A stretch of 64,000 bases of DNA from Sphaerisporangium flaviroseum (lineage in GTDB: Bacteria; Actinomycetota; Actinomycetes; Streptosporangiales; Streptosporangiaceae), in the NCBI RefSeq assembly GCF_039537005.1, contig NZ_BAAAZR010000006.1, positions 124,001 through 188,000 on the forward strand, read 5' to 3'. A program made the position numbers and the translations under genes. The first letter of the stretch is position 1. Each line of letters starts with the position of its first letter. Positions 24,961 to 33,790 of this stretch are shown here, piece after piece. The notes below the pieces were generated by a model. It saw only the letters and a list, made by a program, of their open reading frames with translations. It had not been told where the DNA came from and made no database searches.

Positions 24961-26030
24961 CCGCCGACCTCGCGGTGGTCGGCGGCGGCGTCATCGGTGC
25001 CTTCGTCGTCCGCGAAGCGCTGCGGCGCCACCCCGGCTGGCGCGTGCTGCTGCTGGAGCGCTCGTCGATCGGCTCGGGCGCCACCGAATGGTCGGCCGGC
25101 GTCAGCTTCCCGCTGGCCGCGACCCCGAGGCACCGTGACCTGGTCAACGCCGCCTCCCCCCGGTACGAGGCGCTGCGAGGCACACCGGCCGGCGCCTTCG
25201 TCCGCCCCGTCACGATGGTCTACGTGGTCCGCCGCGACGGCCTGGAGGCGTTCCGCCAACGGGTCGTCGGCGCCGACGTCCGTCCGGTCACCGCGACCGA
25301 ACGGCGGCGGGTGGCGCGGTTCCTGCCCGACGCGCGGATCGGGCCCGGCGAGGAGATGGTCACCCACGACGGGCAGGGGTTCGCGGTGAACGCGCGCGCG
25401 GTGGCCGAGGCGCTGGTCGCGCTCGCGGCCGACCGCGTGGAGATCCAGCTCGGCCAGCGCGTCGAGGCCGTCGAGCCGGACGACGGCGGGTACCGCCTGA
25501 CCACCGAGCACGGGGAATGGCACGCCAGGCGCGTCGTGACGGCGTGCGGCGCGTGGACACCGCCCCCCGTTCACGCCACGCCCCTGCCAGGCGTTCCCGG
25601 CGCCCGGCGCAAGCGGATCGCCGCGCTGCACGCCCGGCTGCCGGTCACCCTCGACGACCCGCTGGTGTACTTCGTCGACGACGACCTGTTCATCCTGCCG
25701 CTGGGCACCGGCACGGCGCTGGTGAGCTTCTACCGGGACGCCTGGGACACCGATCCGGACACCTGCGACGGCCGGCCGGGCGCCGAGGATCTGCGCCAGG
25801 GCCGTGCCGCGCTGGGACGGCGCAGTGCCGCCGCGGCGGCCGCGGTGAGCGGCGGGCGGGCGTTCTGCGACCTGTACACCGAGAACCGGTTGCCCGTGGT
25901 CACCGGCCACCCGGACCTGCCCGATCTTGTGGCGATCAGAGGGGGCTCGGGGTCCGGCGTCCGGTTCGCCCCGGCGCTGGCGGCCGAGGCGCTGCAGGCC
26001 CTCACGCAACCGGCCCCGGCACGAGCATGA
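24957..26030 (+). CDS. FAD-dependent amino-acid oxidase (DadA/glycine-oxidase family)
   Basis: A 357-residue protein with dinucleotide site GGGVIG (9-14) and a C-terminal RGGSGSGVRFAP segment typical of DAO-family flavoenzymes. In the s56-p1 and related pathways the counterpart (Spb39) oxidises the lysine-glycine hydrazine adduct and releases hydrazinoacetic acid. The gene order here (hydroxylase, cupin, oxidase, MetRS) supports the same job. ATG 24957 overlaps the cupin stop. Its own last codons lie inside a 36-bp tandem repeat. Confidence 0.82.
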   Translation: MTADLAVVGGGVIGAFVVREALRRHPGWRVLLLERSSIGSGATEWSAGVSFPLAATPRHRDLVNAASPRYEALRGTPAGAFVRPVTMVYVVRRDGLEAFRQRVVGADVRPVTATERRRVARFLPDARIGPGEEMVTHDGQGFAVNARAVAEALVALAADRVEIQLGQRVEAVEPDDGGYRLTTEHGEWHARRVVTACGAWTPPPVHATPLPGVPGARRKRIAALHARLPVTLDDPLVYFVDDDLFILPLGTGTALVSFYRDAWDTDPDTCDGRPGAEDLRQGRAALGRRSAAAAAAVSGGRAFCDLYTENRLPVVTGHPDLPDLVAIRGGSGSGVRFAPALAAEALQALTQPAPARA

Positions 26031-26130
26031 CGGCGCCGCACACGACGGGCCCCGGCGCGAGCATGACGGCGCCGCCCACGACGGGCCCCGGCGCGAGCAT
26101 GACGGCGCCGCATTCGGCCGGCCCCGTCGC
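26009..26130 (+). repeat. 36-bp tandem repeat between oxidase and MetRS genes
   Basis: A 36-bp unit occurs about three times, with ATG codons at 26027, 26063 and 26099. Each copy carries GGGCCCCGGCGCGAGC or a variant followed by ATGACGGCGCCGC. The period is 12 codons, so all copies share a frame. The first partial unit lies in the last codons of the oxidase gene, so the array probably grew from that 3' end. Identity between copies is high, which suggests recent expansion. Confidence 0.85.
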
Positions 26131-26176
26131 CGGCCTGACGGCCCACCACCACGGACAGGAACGGAGGCACGTGTGA
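26027..26176 (+). CDS. Repeat-encoded 49-residue micro-ORF
   Basis: This frame opens with ATGA overlapping the oxidase stop and closes with GTGTGA overlapping the GTG start of the MetRS-like gene. It encodes MTAPHTTGPGAS, a near copy, a diverged third copy and a His-rich tail. It would carry ribosomes across the gap, keeping the whole operon translationally coupled. The peptide itself looks disordered and need not have a function. No ribosome site of its own is needed given the overlap. Confidence 0.45.
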   Translation: MTAPHTTGPGASMTAPPTTGPGASMTAPHSAGPVAGLTAHHHGQERRHV

Positions 26177-28104
26177 GCACGGGCAATGACAGCAGGCAGC
26201 CGATCTTCGTCTTCTCCACCCCGCCGACCCCCAACGGGAACCTGCACCTCGGTCACCTGTCCGGCCCGTACCTGGGCGCGGACGCGTTCGTCCGGTTCCA
26301 GCGGATGAACGGGGCCACCGCCTGGCACCTCACCGGCAGCGACGACTTCCAGAGCTACGTGGTGGACCGCGCGCGGCGCGACGGGTGCGAGCCGGCCGAG
26401 AGCGCGGCGCACTACAGCGCCGAGATCGCCTCGACGCTGGAGCTCATGGACATCGCCGTCGACCAGTACACCGTGACCAGCGTTGACCCCACGTACCAAG
26501 AAGGGCTGCGGGCGTTCTTCTCCCGCCTGGTGGCCGGCGGGCGCGTGGCTCCGCGCGAAGACCAGGCGCTCTTCGACGCGGCGACCGGTGACTACCTCTA
26601 CGAGGTCGACGTCTCGGGGGGCTGCCCGGGCTGCGGGCAGCCGGCGGGCGGCAACATCTGCGAGGAGTGCGGCGAGCCCAACTTCTGCGTGGACCTGGCG
26701 AACCCCCGCTCCGGCCGGTCGGACACGGCGCCCCGCGCGGGCACGATCAGCCGCTACTCGCTGCCGCTGCACGAGTTCGCCGGCGAGGTCGCGGCCCACC
26801 ACGGGCGGGGTCGCGTCCCCGCACGCCTGAAGGAACTCGCCGACCGCCTCTTCCGCCGCGAGCGCGTCGACGTGCCGGTCACCCACCCGGCATCGTGGGG
26901 CGTGCCGCCGGTGGAGACGGGGGTCGAAGGGCAGGTCATCTGGGTGTGGCCGGAGATGTCCTTCGGGTTCCTCCACGGCATCGAGTCGATGGGCCGCCGC
27001 CTCGGGCGTGACTGGAGCGCGGACGCGCCACGGGACGACTGGAAGATCGTCCACTTCTTCGGCTACGACAACTCCTTCTACCACTCGATCCTCTACCCGG
27101 TGCTCTACCGTCTGGCCCACCCCGGCTGGTCGCCCGACATCGACTACCACGTCAACGAGTTCTACCTGCTGGAAGGCCAGAAGTTCTCCACCAGCCGCCG
27201 GCACGCGATCTGGGGCAAGGACGTCCTCGGCCCGCACAGCGTCGACGCCGTCCGCTTCTTCCTGTCGCGCACGCGTCCGGAGGGCCGGCGCACGAACTAC
27301 GAGCACGACGCCTACGACCGCGTCCTGCGGGACACGCTCGTGGGCACCTGGCAGCGCTGGCTGTCGGACCTGGGCGCTCGTGTCGACAAGCACCACGGCG
27401 GCACCGCGCCCGAGCCGGGCACGTGGACGCCGGAGCACTCCGCCTTCCTCGATCGGCTCGGCGTGCGCCTGTCGGCCCTGACGCGCGCCCTGGGTGCGGA
27501 CGGCTTCTCGCTCAACCAGGCCGCGGACGAGCTGGACGGCATCGTCCAGGACGCCGTCCGCTTCGCCCGCCAGGAGGGGCCGGTGGCCGAGAGCACCCGC
27601 TGGTCCGACCAGGCGCGGACGGCGATCGCGCTCGAACTGGCCGCGGCCTCGCTGCTGGCCCACTGCGCCGCGCCGGTGATGCCGCGCTTCGCCGGAAGGC
27701 TGGCCACCGCACTCGGCCTGCGGCCGCCCGCCGAGTGGCCGCGGACCGTGGCCCTGATCCCGCCGGGAACCGGCCTCGACCTGGCACGCCAGGTCTTCTT
27801 CAGCACGCCACCGGATCCGGCGGGGGAACCGGATACCCCCCTGCTGCCCTGGCTGGCCGGGCTGGTCCGCAGCACCCTCCGGCTTCCGGACGACGAGCCC
27901 GTCGAGGGCAGGTCCCCGGCGCAGCTCGGCATGGTCTCGATGCAGACCGTCGCGCTGCAGTTCCAGATCCTGGAGGAGCTGGGCGTCGACGTCTCGGTCG
28001 AGGAACTGCTCGACGGGCGGGACGTCACCGCGCTGGCGGCCCTGCTGGCCGAGCGGGCTAAGCCCGAGGCCCTCACCACGCTGGCGGGGACGGTGCGCAT
28101 ATGA
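26173..28104 (+). CDS. MetRS-like N-N bond-forming enzyme fused to a carrier domain
   Basis: A 643-residue protein. Residues 10-550 form a class I methionyl-tRNA-synthetase-like core with HLGH (25-28), KFSTS (337-341) and a zinc knuckle CPGC/CEEC (151-154, 163-166). Residues from about 557 form a phosphopantetheine carrier domain with Ser589 in LGMVSMQ and the usual helical end. In Spb40/PyrN-type enzymes the MetRS domain adenylates an amino acid (Gly or Glu) and esterifies it to N6-hydroxylysine. The carrier is not part of any such protein I remember. GTG 26173 has GGAGG 5 nt upstream. A housekeeping MetRS is unlikely in this setting. It is coupled to the NRPS gene by ATGA. Confidence 0.85.
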   Translation: MSTGNDSRQPIFVFSTPPTPNGNLHLGHLSGPYLGADAFVRFQRMNGATAWHLTGSDDFQSYVVDRARRDGCEPAESAAHYSAEIASTLELMDIAVDQYTVTSVDPTYQEGLRAFFSRLVAGGRVAPREDQALFDAATGDYLYEVDVSGGCPGCGQPAGGNICEECGEPNFCVDLANPRSGRSDTAPRAGTISRYSLPLHEFAGEVAAHHGRGRVPARLKELADRLFRRERVDVPVTHPASWGVPPVETGVEGQVIWVWPEMSFGFLHGIESMGRRLGRDWSADAPRDDWKIVHFFGYDNSFYHSILYPVLYRLAHPGWSPDIDYHVNEFYLLEGQKFSTSRRHAIWGKDVLGPHSVDAVRFFLSRTRPEGRRTNYEHDAYDRVLRDTLVGTWQRWLSDLGARVDKHHGGTAPEPGTWTPEHSAFLDRLGVRLSALTRALGADGFSLNQAADELDGIVQDAVRFARQEGPVAESTRWSDQARTAIALELAAASLLAHCAAPVMPRFAGRLATALGLRPPAEWPRTVALIPPGTGLDLARQVFFSTPPDPAGEPDTPLLPWLAGLVRSTLRLPDDEPVEGRSPAQLGMVSMQTVALQFQILEELGVDVSVEELLDGRDVTALAALLAERAKPEALTTLAGTVRI

Positions 28105-31100
28105 GCCACGTCCAGGTCCTTCGGGAGATCGAGTCCCGGGGTCTCAGCATCGCCGCCGCGGGAAACGACCTGCGCCTGCAGGGGCCCAGGGAACGGATGG
28201 ACCCCGACCTCATCGGCCGTATCAAGGCACACAAGACGGAGCTGATCGCCCACCTCAGCGCGCTCGTGGCCGGGCAGGCACGCGAGTTCCCGCTGACCCC
28301 GTTGCAACGCGGCTACCTGCTCGGGCGCGGCGACATGTTCGAGATGGGCAACGTCGCCAACCACGTCTACTTCGAGAACGAGGGCTGCTGGGACCTCGAC
28401 CGCCTCGAAGCCGCGCTGCGGCAGGTCATCGAACGGCACGGCATGCTGCGGACCCGCTTCACCGAGAGCGGGCAGATCGAGGAGGAGACGGCGGGCGGCT
28501 TCGCCATCGGACGGCTCGACCTGCGCGGCCAGAGCGAGGCCGAGCAGGAGCGCCGCAGGCGGGCGCTGCGCGAGGAGCGCTCCCACCGGATGCTCCCCGT
28601 CGACCGCGCGCCGCTGCTGGCCGTCGACGTGACGATCCTGTCCGACGAGCGCATGGTCCTCCACGTCAGCGAGGACGGGCTCGTCATGGACGGCATCAGC
28701 GCGATGATCTTCATGCGCGACTGGTGGGAGGCCTACCGCGACGGGCCGGGCGAGGCGCCGCCCCAGGAGGCGTCGTTCGAGGCGTACGTCGCGGCGCTGG
28801 AGGCGGCACGCACCCGCCCCGCGGCGCTGCGGTCCCGCGAGTACTGGTTCGCCCGCCTGGACGACCTGGCACCGCACCCGGACCTTCCCCTGCGCACCAG
28901 CCCGGCCGCCATCACCCATCCCCGATTCGTGCCGCGAACCGTGCGGATGGACGCGGCGCCGTGGGCCGAGCTGAAGGCGCGTGCCTCCCGGGCGGGCCTG
29001 ACGCCGGCGAGCCTGCTGCTCGCCGCCTACGGGGAGACGCTGGCGGCCTGGGGCGCGGGCCCGCGCTTCACCGTCACCACGACCGTGGCCGACCGCCCGC
29101 CGATCCATCCCCGCGTCCTGGGCGCGATCGGCGCCTTCTCCGACACCATGCTGGTGGAGATGGAGATCGACAGGAGCGTGGGCTTCACCGCCCGCGCGCG
29201 TGCCCTGCAGACGAGGCTACGCGGCGACCTGGACAACAGGCACTTCTCCGGCGTCGAGGTGATGCGCGAGCTCGGCCGGCGGCGAGGCGCCGCCGGAGCG
29301 CGGATGCCGTTCACCTTCAACTGCGCGATCGGCTACGTCCAGGCCGATCTCGACGGGTCCACCTTCGAGCTGTTCGGCCCGCAGGTCTACTCGGTCGGCC
29401 AGACGCCACAGGTGTGGCTCAACGTGTTCGCACGAGAGCAGCACGGCGGCCTGGTGATCCAGATAGACGGCGTCGACGAGCTGTTCCCCGAAGGGCTCCT
29501 CGGGGACCTGGTCGAGGGGTACCAGAGGCTGCTGGACCGGCTGCTGGACGAGGAGGCGTGGTCGGCGACCGTGTTCGACCTGGTGCCCGAGGCCCAGCGT
29601 GCGCGCCGCCGCTTGATGAACGACACCGCCACCCCGCGCCCGGAGGCGCTGCTGCAGGACGCCTTCGCCGCCCGGGCCGTACAGGCTCCGGAGGCGCCCG
29701 CGATCCTCACCACCGGCGCGACGATGAGCTACGGCGAGCTGTACGACCGCGCCCGCCACGCCGCCGCCTGGCTGCGGGCACGGGGAGCGGGGCGCGACAC
29801 GCTCGTGGGCCTGGTGATGACCCGAGGGCCGGAGCAGATCGTCGCCATCATGGCCACGCTGATGGCGGGCGCCGCCTACCTGCCCGTCGACGCCGAACTG
29901 CCCGAGCGGCGCCGGCGTTACATGCTGCGGGACGGGCGCGTGAGGCACGTGCTCACCAACGCGGGCTGGACGGACGAGGACGACGAGGCCGAGGTGCTCT
30001 CGCTCGACGCGACGCGACCGCTCGGCGCCGAGCCGGTTCCCGACGTGCCTCCGGCGGAGGGCGCCCACCCCGGCGATCTGGCCTACGTGCTCTACACCTC
30101 CGGCACGACCGGCGAGCCCAAAGGGGTCATGGTCAGCCACCGCAGCGTGGCCAACGTCGTCGCCGACTGCGGCGAGCGGTTCGCCATCGGCCCGGACGAC
30201 CGGTTCTTCGCGGTCAGCGCCTTCACCTTCGACCTGTCGGTGTACGACGTGTTCGGCGCGCTCGGCGCGGGGGCGGCGATCGTCATGCCCGACCACGCCA
30301 CGGCCGCAGACCCGGCGCACTGGCTGGAGCTGTGCGAGCGCGCCGGGGTCACCGTGTGGAACTCGGTGCCGGCCATCGTCTCGCTCCTGCTCGACCAGGC
30401 GGTCAAGGACCGGCCGCAGGCCCTCGCCACGCTGAGGCTCGTGATGATGAGCGGGGACCGCATCCCGCCGACGCTTCCGGTGGCGCTGCGGGGGCTGAAA
30501 GACGACCTGACCCTGGTCTCCCTGGGCGGGCCCACCGAGACGACCATCTGGAACATCCTCCATCCGATCGGTCCCGAGGACGACGGGAGCCGGAGCATCC
30601 CCTACGGGCGGCCCAACGCCAACAACCGCGCCTACGTCCTCGGACCGGACGGACAGGACCTCCCCGACTGGGTCGCGGGTGAGATCTGCGCGGCCGGCAC
30701 CGGCCTGGCCCGGGGCTACTGGGGCGACCAGGCACGCACCGGCGAGCGGTTCCGGTACGACGAGGCACTGGGGGAGCTGCTCTACCGGACCGGGGACATC
30801 GGGCGTCACCTGCCCACCGGCGAGATCGAGATCCTCGGCCGCGCCGACCACCAACTCAAGGTGAACGGCTACCGCATCGAGGCCGGGGAGATCGAGGCCC
30901 GGCTGACCGGCATCGACGGGGTACGGGACGCCGTGGTCCTCCGGCAGGAGGGGACACGCGGCGACCGCCTGGTGGCCCACCTGGTGGCGGACGGAGAGGC
31001 CCGCCCGCCCGACGAGTCGCTGAGCCGGGAACTGCGCACGCACCTGCCGGGATACATGATCCCCTCCGCCTACACCTGGCACGCGAGCCTGCCGCTGACC

Positions 31101-31415
31101 AGGAACGGCAAGGTCGACCGGGGCGGCCTGGCCGCCGTCCGGCCGGGCGGGCCGGTCCCCGCGCCCGCGCCGGGGCAGGGCGCCGCGGCCTCGGAGCTGG
31201 AGCGGGCGATCGCCGCGCTGTGGGCCTCGGTGCTGAAGCTCCCCGACGTGCCGGTCGAGACCGGTTTCGTCGACCTCGGCGGCGACTCCATCGCCGCCGC
31301 GGGCATCGCCACCCGCGTCAGGAAGGAGTACGGCGTCGTGATCCCGCTGCACCGGCTCCCCGAGGTCGCCACGGTGCGGGCGATGGCCGCCTACGTCGAG
31401 CGGGGTGGCGCGTGA
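28101..31415 (+). CDS. NRPS module TubC-Cy-A(Cys)-PCP
   Basis: A 1104-residue single-module NRPS. Domains: TubC-type docking domain (1-55), heterocyclisation domain with DGLVMDGIS (192-200, the DxxxxDxxS motif), adenylation domain with YTSGTTG (665-671) and PCP with Ser1063 in LGGDSI. The ten-residue specificity code reads D711 L712 Y715 N754 M782 S784 L I W plus the conserved Lys. That differs from the cysteine code DLYNLSLIWK at one position. It should load cysteine and cyclise it onto an upstream acyl group to give a thiazoline. The N-terminal docking domain implies a separate donor; the preceding MetRS-carrier protein is the obvious candidate. There is no thioesterase or oxidase domain. 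Confidence 0.9.
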   Translation: MSHVQVLREIESRGLSIAAAGNDLRLQGPRERMDPDLIGRIKAHKTELIAHLSALVAGQAREFPLTPLQRGYLLGRGDMFEMGNVANHVYFENEGCWDLDRLEAALRQVIERHGMLRTRFTESGQIEEETAGGFAIGRLDLRGQSEAEQERRRRALREERSHRMLPVDRAPLLAVDVTILSDERMVLHVSEDGLVMDGISAMIFMRDWWEAYRDGPGEAPPQEASFEAYVAALEAARTRPAALRSREYWFARLDDLAPHPDLPLRTSPAAITHPRFVPRTVRMDAAPWAELKARASRAGLTPASLLLAAYGETLAAWGAGPRFTVTTTVADRPPIHPRVLGAIGAFSDTMLVEMEIDRSVGFTARARALQTRLRGDLDNRHFSGVEVMRELGRRRGAAGARMPFTFNCAIGYVQADLDGSTFELFGPQVYSVGQTPQVWLNVFAREQHGGLVIQIDGVDELFPEGLLGDLVEGYQRLLDRLLDEEAWSATVFDLVPEAQRARRRLMNDTATPRPEALLQDAFAARAVQAPEAPAILTTGATMSYGELYDRARHAAAWLRARGAGRDTLVGLVMTRGPEQIVAIMATLMAGAAYLPVDAELPERRRRYMLRDGRVRHVLTNAGWTDEDDEAEVLSLDATRPLGAEPVPDVPPAEGAHPGDLAYVLYTSGTTGEPKGVMVSHRSVANVVADCGERFAIGPDDRFFAVSAFTFDLSVYDVFGALGAGAAIVMPDHATAADPAHWLELCERAGVTVWNSVPAIVSLLLDQAVKDRPQALATLRLVMMSGDRIPPTLPVALRGLKDDLTLVSLGGPTETTIWNILHPIGPEDDGSRSIPYGRPNANNRAYVLGPDGQDLPDWVAGEICAAGTGLARGYWGDQARTGERFRYDEALGELLYRTGDIGRHLPTGEIEILGRADHQLKVNGYRIEAGEIEARLTGIDGVRDAVVLRQEGTRGDRLVAHLVADGEARPPDESLSRELRTHLPGYMIPSAYTWHASLPLTRNGKVDRGGLAAVRPGGPVPAPAPGQGAAASELERAIAALWASVLKLPDVPVETGFVDLGGDSIAAAGIATRVRKEYGVVIPLHRLPEVATVRAMAAYVERGGA

Positions 31416-32926
31416 CCGGCTCCATCGTCAACCACATCGTCACCACCCCGCCCACCCGCGGCCGGCTGACCGTGATGCGCCTGGACGGGACCGAGACCGT
31501 CGAGCTGCCCGACCTGTACGAGCGCGCCGGGCGGCTGGCCGCCCACCTGCGCGAGCAGGGCATCGGCCCAGGGGACCGTATCGGGATACTCGCCGCCAAC
31601 AGCCTCGAATGGGTGCTGCTCGATCTTGCGGCCCTGCGCCTGAAGGCGGTCACCGCGGGCCTGGAACCCGGCAAGTTCGACGCGGACGGCGAGCTCCTTG
31701 CCCGCTATGACCTGAAGGTGCTGTTCACCGACCAGCCCGCGGAGCATCCCGGAGTGCGGCCGATCGGCGAGGCACGGCGGGCGGCGGAGCGGCCCGCCGC
31801 CTCCGGGGCCCTCCCGCCGGTCGCTTACGCCCCCGGCGAGGTGACCACGCTGAAGTTCACCTCGGGCAGCACCGGACAGCCGAAGGGGCTGGCGGCCACG
31901 GTCGGCAGCATCGACAGCTCCATGCGAGCGGTCCAGGAGATGTTCGCGCACGGCCCGGGGGACGAGCTTTTCGTCTTCCTCCCGCTGTCGCTGCTGCAGC
32001 AGCGCTACTGGGTCTACTCCGCGCTGCGCCACGGCCACGACATCACCATCAGCACCTACGAGGCGGCGTTCTGGGCACTGCCCCAAGTGCGGCCGACCGT
32101 GGTGATGGGGGTGCCGGCCTTCTTCGAGACCGCGAAGAAGCACATCGAGGCGCGGACGGGCGAGGGGGGAGTGGCGCACGCCGCCCGGCGGATGTTCGGC
32201 GACCGGATCCGCTACCTGTGGACCGGATCGGCTCCCGCGAGCGCTCCGATGCTGCGCTTCTTCAACGAGGCGGGGCTGCCGATCTACGAGGGATACGGGC
32301 TGAACGAGACCTGCATCGTCAGCAAGAACCATCCCGGGGCCAGCCGCGAGGGCAGCGTCGGCCAGGTGCTGCCGGGCAAGCAGGTCATCCTGGACGAGGC
32401 CGGGGTCATCAGCGTGCGCTGCGACCACCCGGTGAACCGGCGCTACGAGTACGCGGCGCCGGGCGACTCCGAGCGGATGTTCGGCCCGGACGGCGTGGTC
32501 CGCACCGGAGACCTCGGCTACGTGGACGAGGACGGTTTCCTGTTCATCCGGGGCCGCGCCGACGACGTGATCGTGCTGGACAATGGCAAGAAGATCATCG
32601 TCAGGCCGATCGAGGAGCTGATGAGGGAAAGCCCGGCGATCGAGGAGTGCGTCCTGTTCTGTCCCACGCAGACCTCCCTGGTCGCCGTGGTCTCGCCGGC
32701 GGCCGAGCCCGCCGACGAGGCGGCCATCCACGAGCACCTGGCCCTGGCCAACGCCACCCTGGGCCGGGACGAGCAGATCAGCGGCATCGTCATCGCCGAG
32801 TCCCGGTTCAGCATCGACAACAACCTGCTCACATCGCAGTTCAAACCGCAACGCCGGCGGATCTTCGACCTGTACCGGTCGCGGATCCTGGAAAGTCACC
32901 GAGGTGTTCATGCTCGATCCCATTGA
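31412..32926 (+). CDS. Acyl-CoA/acyl-ACP synthetase (AMP-forming ligase)
   Basis: A 504-residue ANL-family ligase with the P-loop-like TSGSTGQPKG (150-159), the YEGYGLNE segment and the TGDLGYVDEDGF hinge. It resembles long-chain acyl ligases more than NRPS adenylation domains. The free-standing ACP that overlaps its 3' end by 17 nt is its likely acceptor. In triacsin biosynthesis a ligase of this kind loads hydrazinoacetic acid on an ACP, and that is my favoured role. A fatty acyl substrate is the alternative. It starts with GTG overlapping the NRPS stop. Confidence 0.85.
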   Translation: MTGSIVNHIVTTPPTRGRLTVMRLDGTETVELPDLYERAGRLAAHLREQGIGPGDRIGILAANSLEWVLLDLAALRLKAVTAGLEPGKFDADGELLARYDLKVLFTDQPAEHPGVRPIGEARRAAERPAASGALPPVAYAPGEVTTLKFTSGSTGQPKGLAATVGSIDSSMRAVQEMFAHGPGDELFVFLPLSLLQQRYWVYSALRHGHDITISTYEAAFWALPQVRPTVVMGVPAFFETAKKHIEARTGEGGVAHAARRMFGDRIRYLWTGSAPASAPMLRFFNEAGLPIYEGYGLNETCIVSKNHPGASREGSVGQVLPGKQVILDEAGVISVRCDHPVNRRYEYAAPGDSERMFGPDGVVRTGDLGYVDEDGFLFIRGRADDVIVLDNGKKIIVRPIEELMRESPAIEECVLFCPTQTSLVAVVSPAAEPADEAAIHEHLALANATLGRDEQISGIVIAESRFSIDNNLLTSQFKPQRRRIFDLYRSRILESHRGVHARSH

Positions 32927-33179
32927 GGAGGCGGCGCGCCGCAACCTCTCGCTGGTGCTCGATCCGGGAATCCCGCCCGGCGAGCTCGACCTGGACCGTC
33001 ACATGGCGGACGAGTACGGGCTGACGTCGCTGAACAAGGTGCTGTTCCTGACCTCCGTGTGCGAGGACGTCGGCATCCCGCTGTCCCGCTTCACCGAGCA
33101 CGACGTGGCCGGGATGAGCACCCTGCGCGAGGTCACCATGGTGCTCTCCCACCACGCCGGAAGCGAGGCCGCACGATGA
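32910..33179 (+). CDS. Acyl carrier protein
   Basis: An 89-residue stand-alone carrier protein. Ser40 in YGLTSLNKV is the phosphopantetheine site and the preceding DRHMADEYG fits helix I. GAGGTG is 4 nt before ATG 32910. It overlaps the ligase gene and, by ATGA, the GNAT gene, so the three probably work on one substrate: loading, carrying and N-acylating. Confidence 0.87.
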   Translation: MLDPIEEAARRNLSLVLDPGIPPGELDLDRHMADEYGLTSLNKVLFLTSVCEDVGIPLSRFTEHDVAGMSTLREVTMVLSHHAGSEAAR

Positions 33180-33790
33180 GCTGGAGCGACATCGCCGCGA
33201 CCACGCTGGAGAACGAGCACGTGCTGCTCCGGCCGATCACGCCCGCCGACCGGGAGTCGTTGCACGCGATCGCGATGGATCCAGACATCTGGCGGTACTT
33301 CGTATCGCTGGTGCAGACCGACGACGACTTCCACGCGTTCTTCGACGCGACGCTCGCCGACCACGAGGCCGGCCGCCGGGCCGTCTACCACATCACCGAC
33401 AAGCGGTCCGGGCGCGCGGCGGGCAGCATGAGCTTCGGCAACATGGCGGAGGCCGACCGGCGCATCGAGATCGGCTGGTCATGGCTCGGCCGCGACTTCC
33501 GCGGGCAGGGCGTCAACCGCTGGGTCAAGTACCTGCTGATGGAGCACGCCTTCGAGACGATGGGGGCGGAGCGGGTCGAGTTCAAGACCGACCGGCTGAA
33601 CGAGCAGGCACGCCACGGCCTGCGCAACATCGGCGCCGTGGAGGAGGGGACGCTGCGCAGCTTCAACCCCATGCCGGGCGGGCGGCGCCGCGACGCGGTC
33701 TTCTACAGCGTGCTGCGCGCCGAGTGGCCGGCGGTGAAGCAGCAGCTCGCGACCCAGCCGAAGGTACGTCTCGTGGGCACGCCGGGATGA
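33176..33790 (+). CDS. GNAT-family N-acyltransferase (RimJ/RimL type)
   Basis: A 204-residue acetyl/acyl-CoA-dependent transferase. The acyl-CoA site reads GRDFRGQGVNRWVKYLLMEH and the N-terminal LLRPITPADRESL is typical of the RimJ/RimL branch. In the triacsin pathway a GNAT enzyme succinylates the distal nitrogen of ACP-bound hydrazinoacetate; the ligase-ACP-GNAT order here suggests the same protecting step. The acyl donor cannot be told from the sequence. Confidence 0.85.
   Translation: MSWSDIAATTLENEHVLLRPITPADRESLHAIAMDPDIWRYFVSLVQTDDDFHAFFDATLADHEAGRRAVYHITDKRSGRAAGSMSFGNMAEADRRIEIGWSWLGRDFRGQGVNRWVKYLLMEHAFETMGAERVEFKTDRLNEQARHGLRNIGAVEEGTLRSFNPMPGGRRRDAVFYSVLRAEWPAVKQQLATQPKVRLVGTPG

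Noticed and set aside
26009..26130. CRISPR-like array
   Set aside because: The 36-bp units are directly abutting with no spacers and keep a reading frame.
26173..28104. Second housekeeping or resistance-type methionyl-tRNA synthetase
   Set aside because: It sits within a coupled biosynthetic operon, has a carrier-domain tail and follows a cupin and an oxidase, the known companions of hydrazine synthases.
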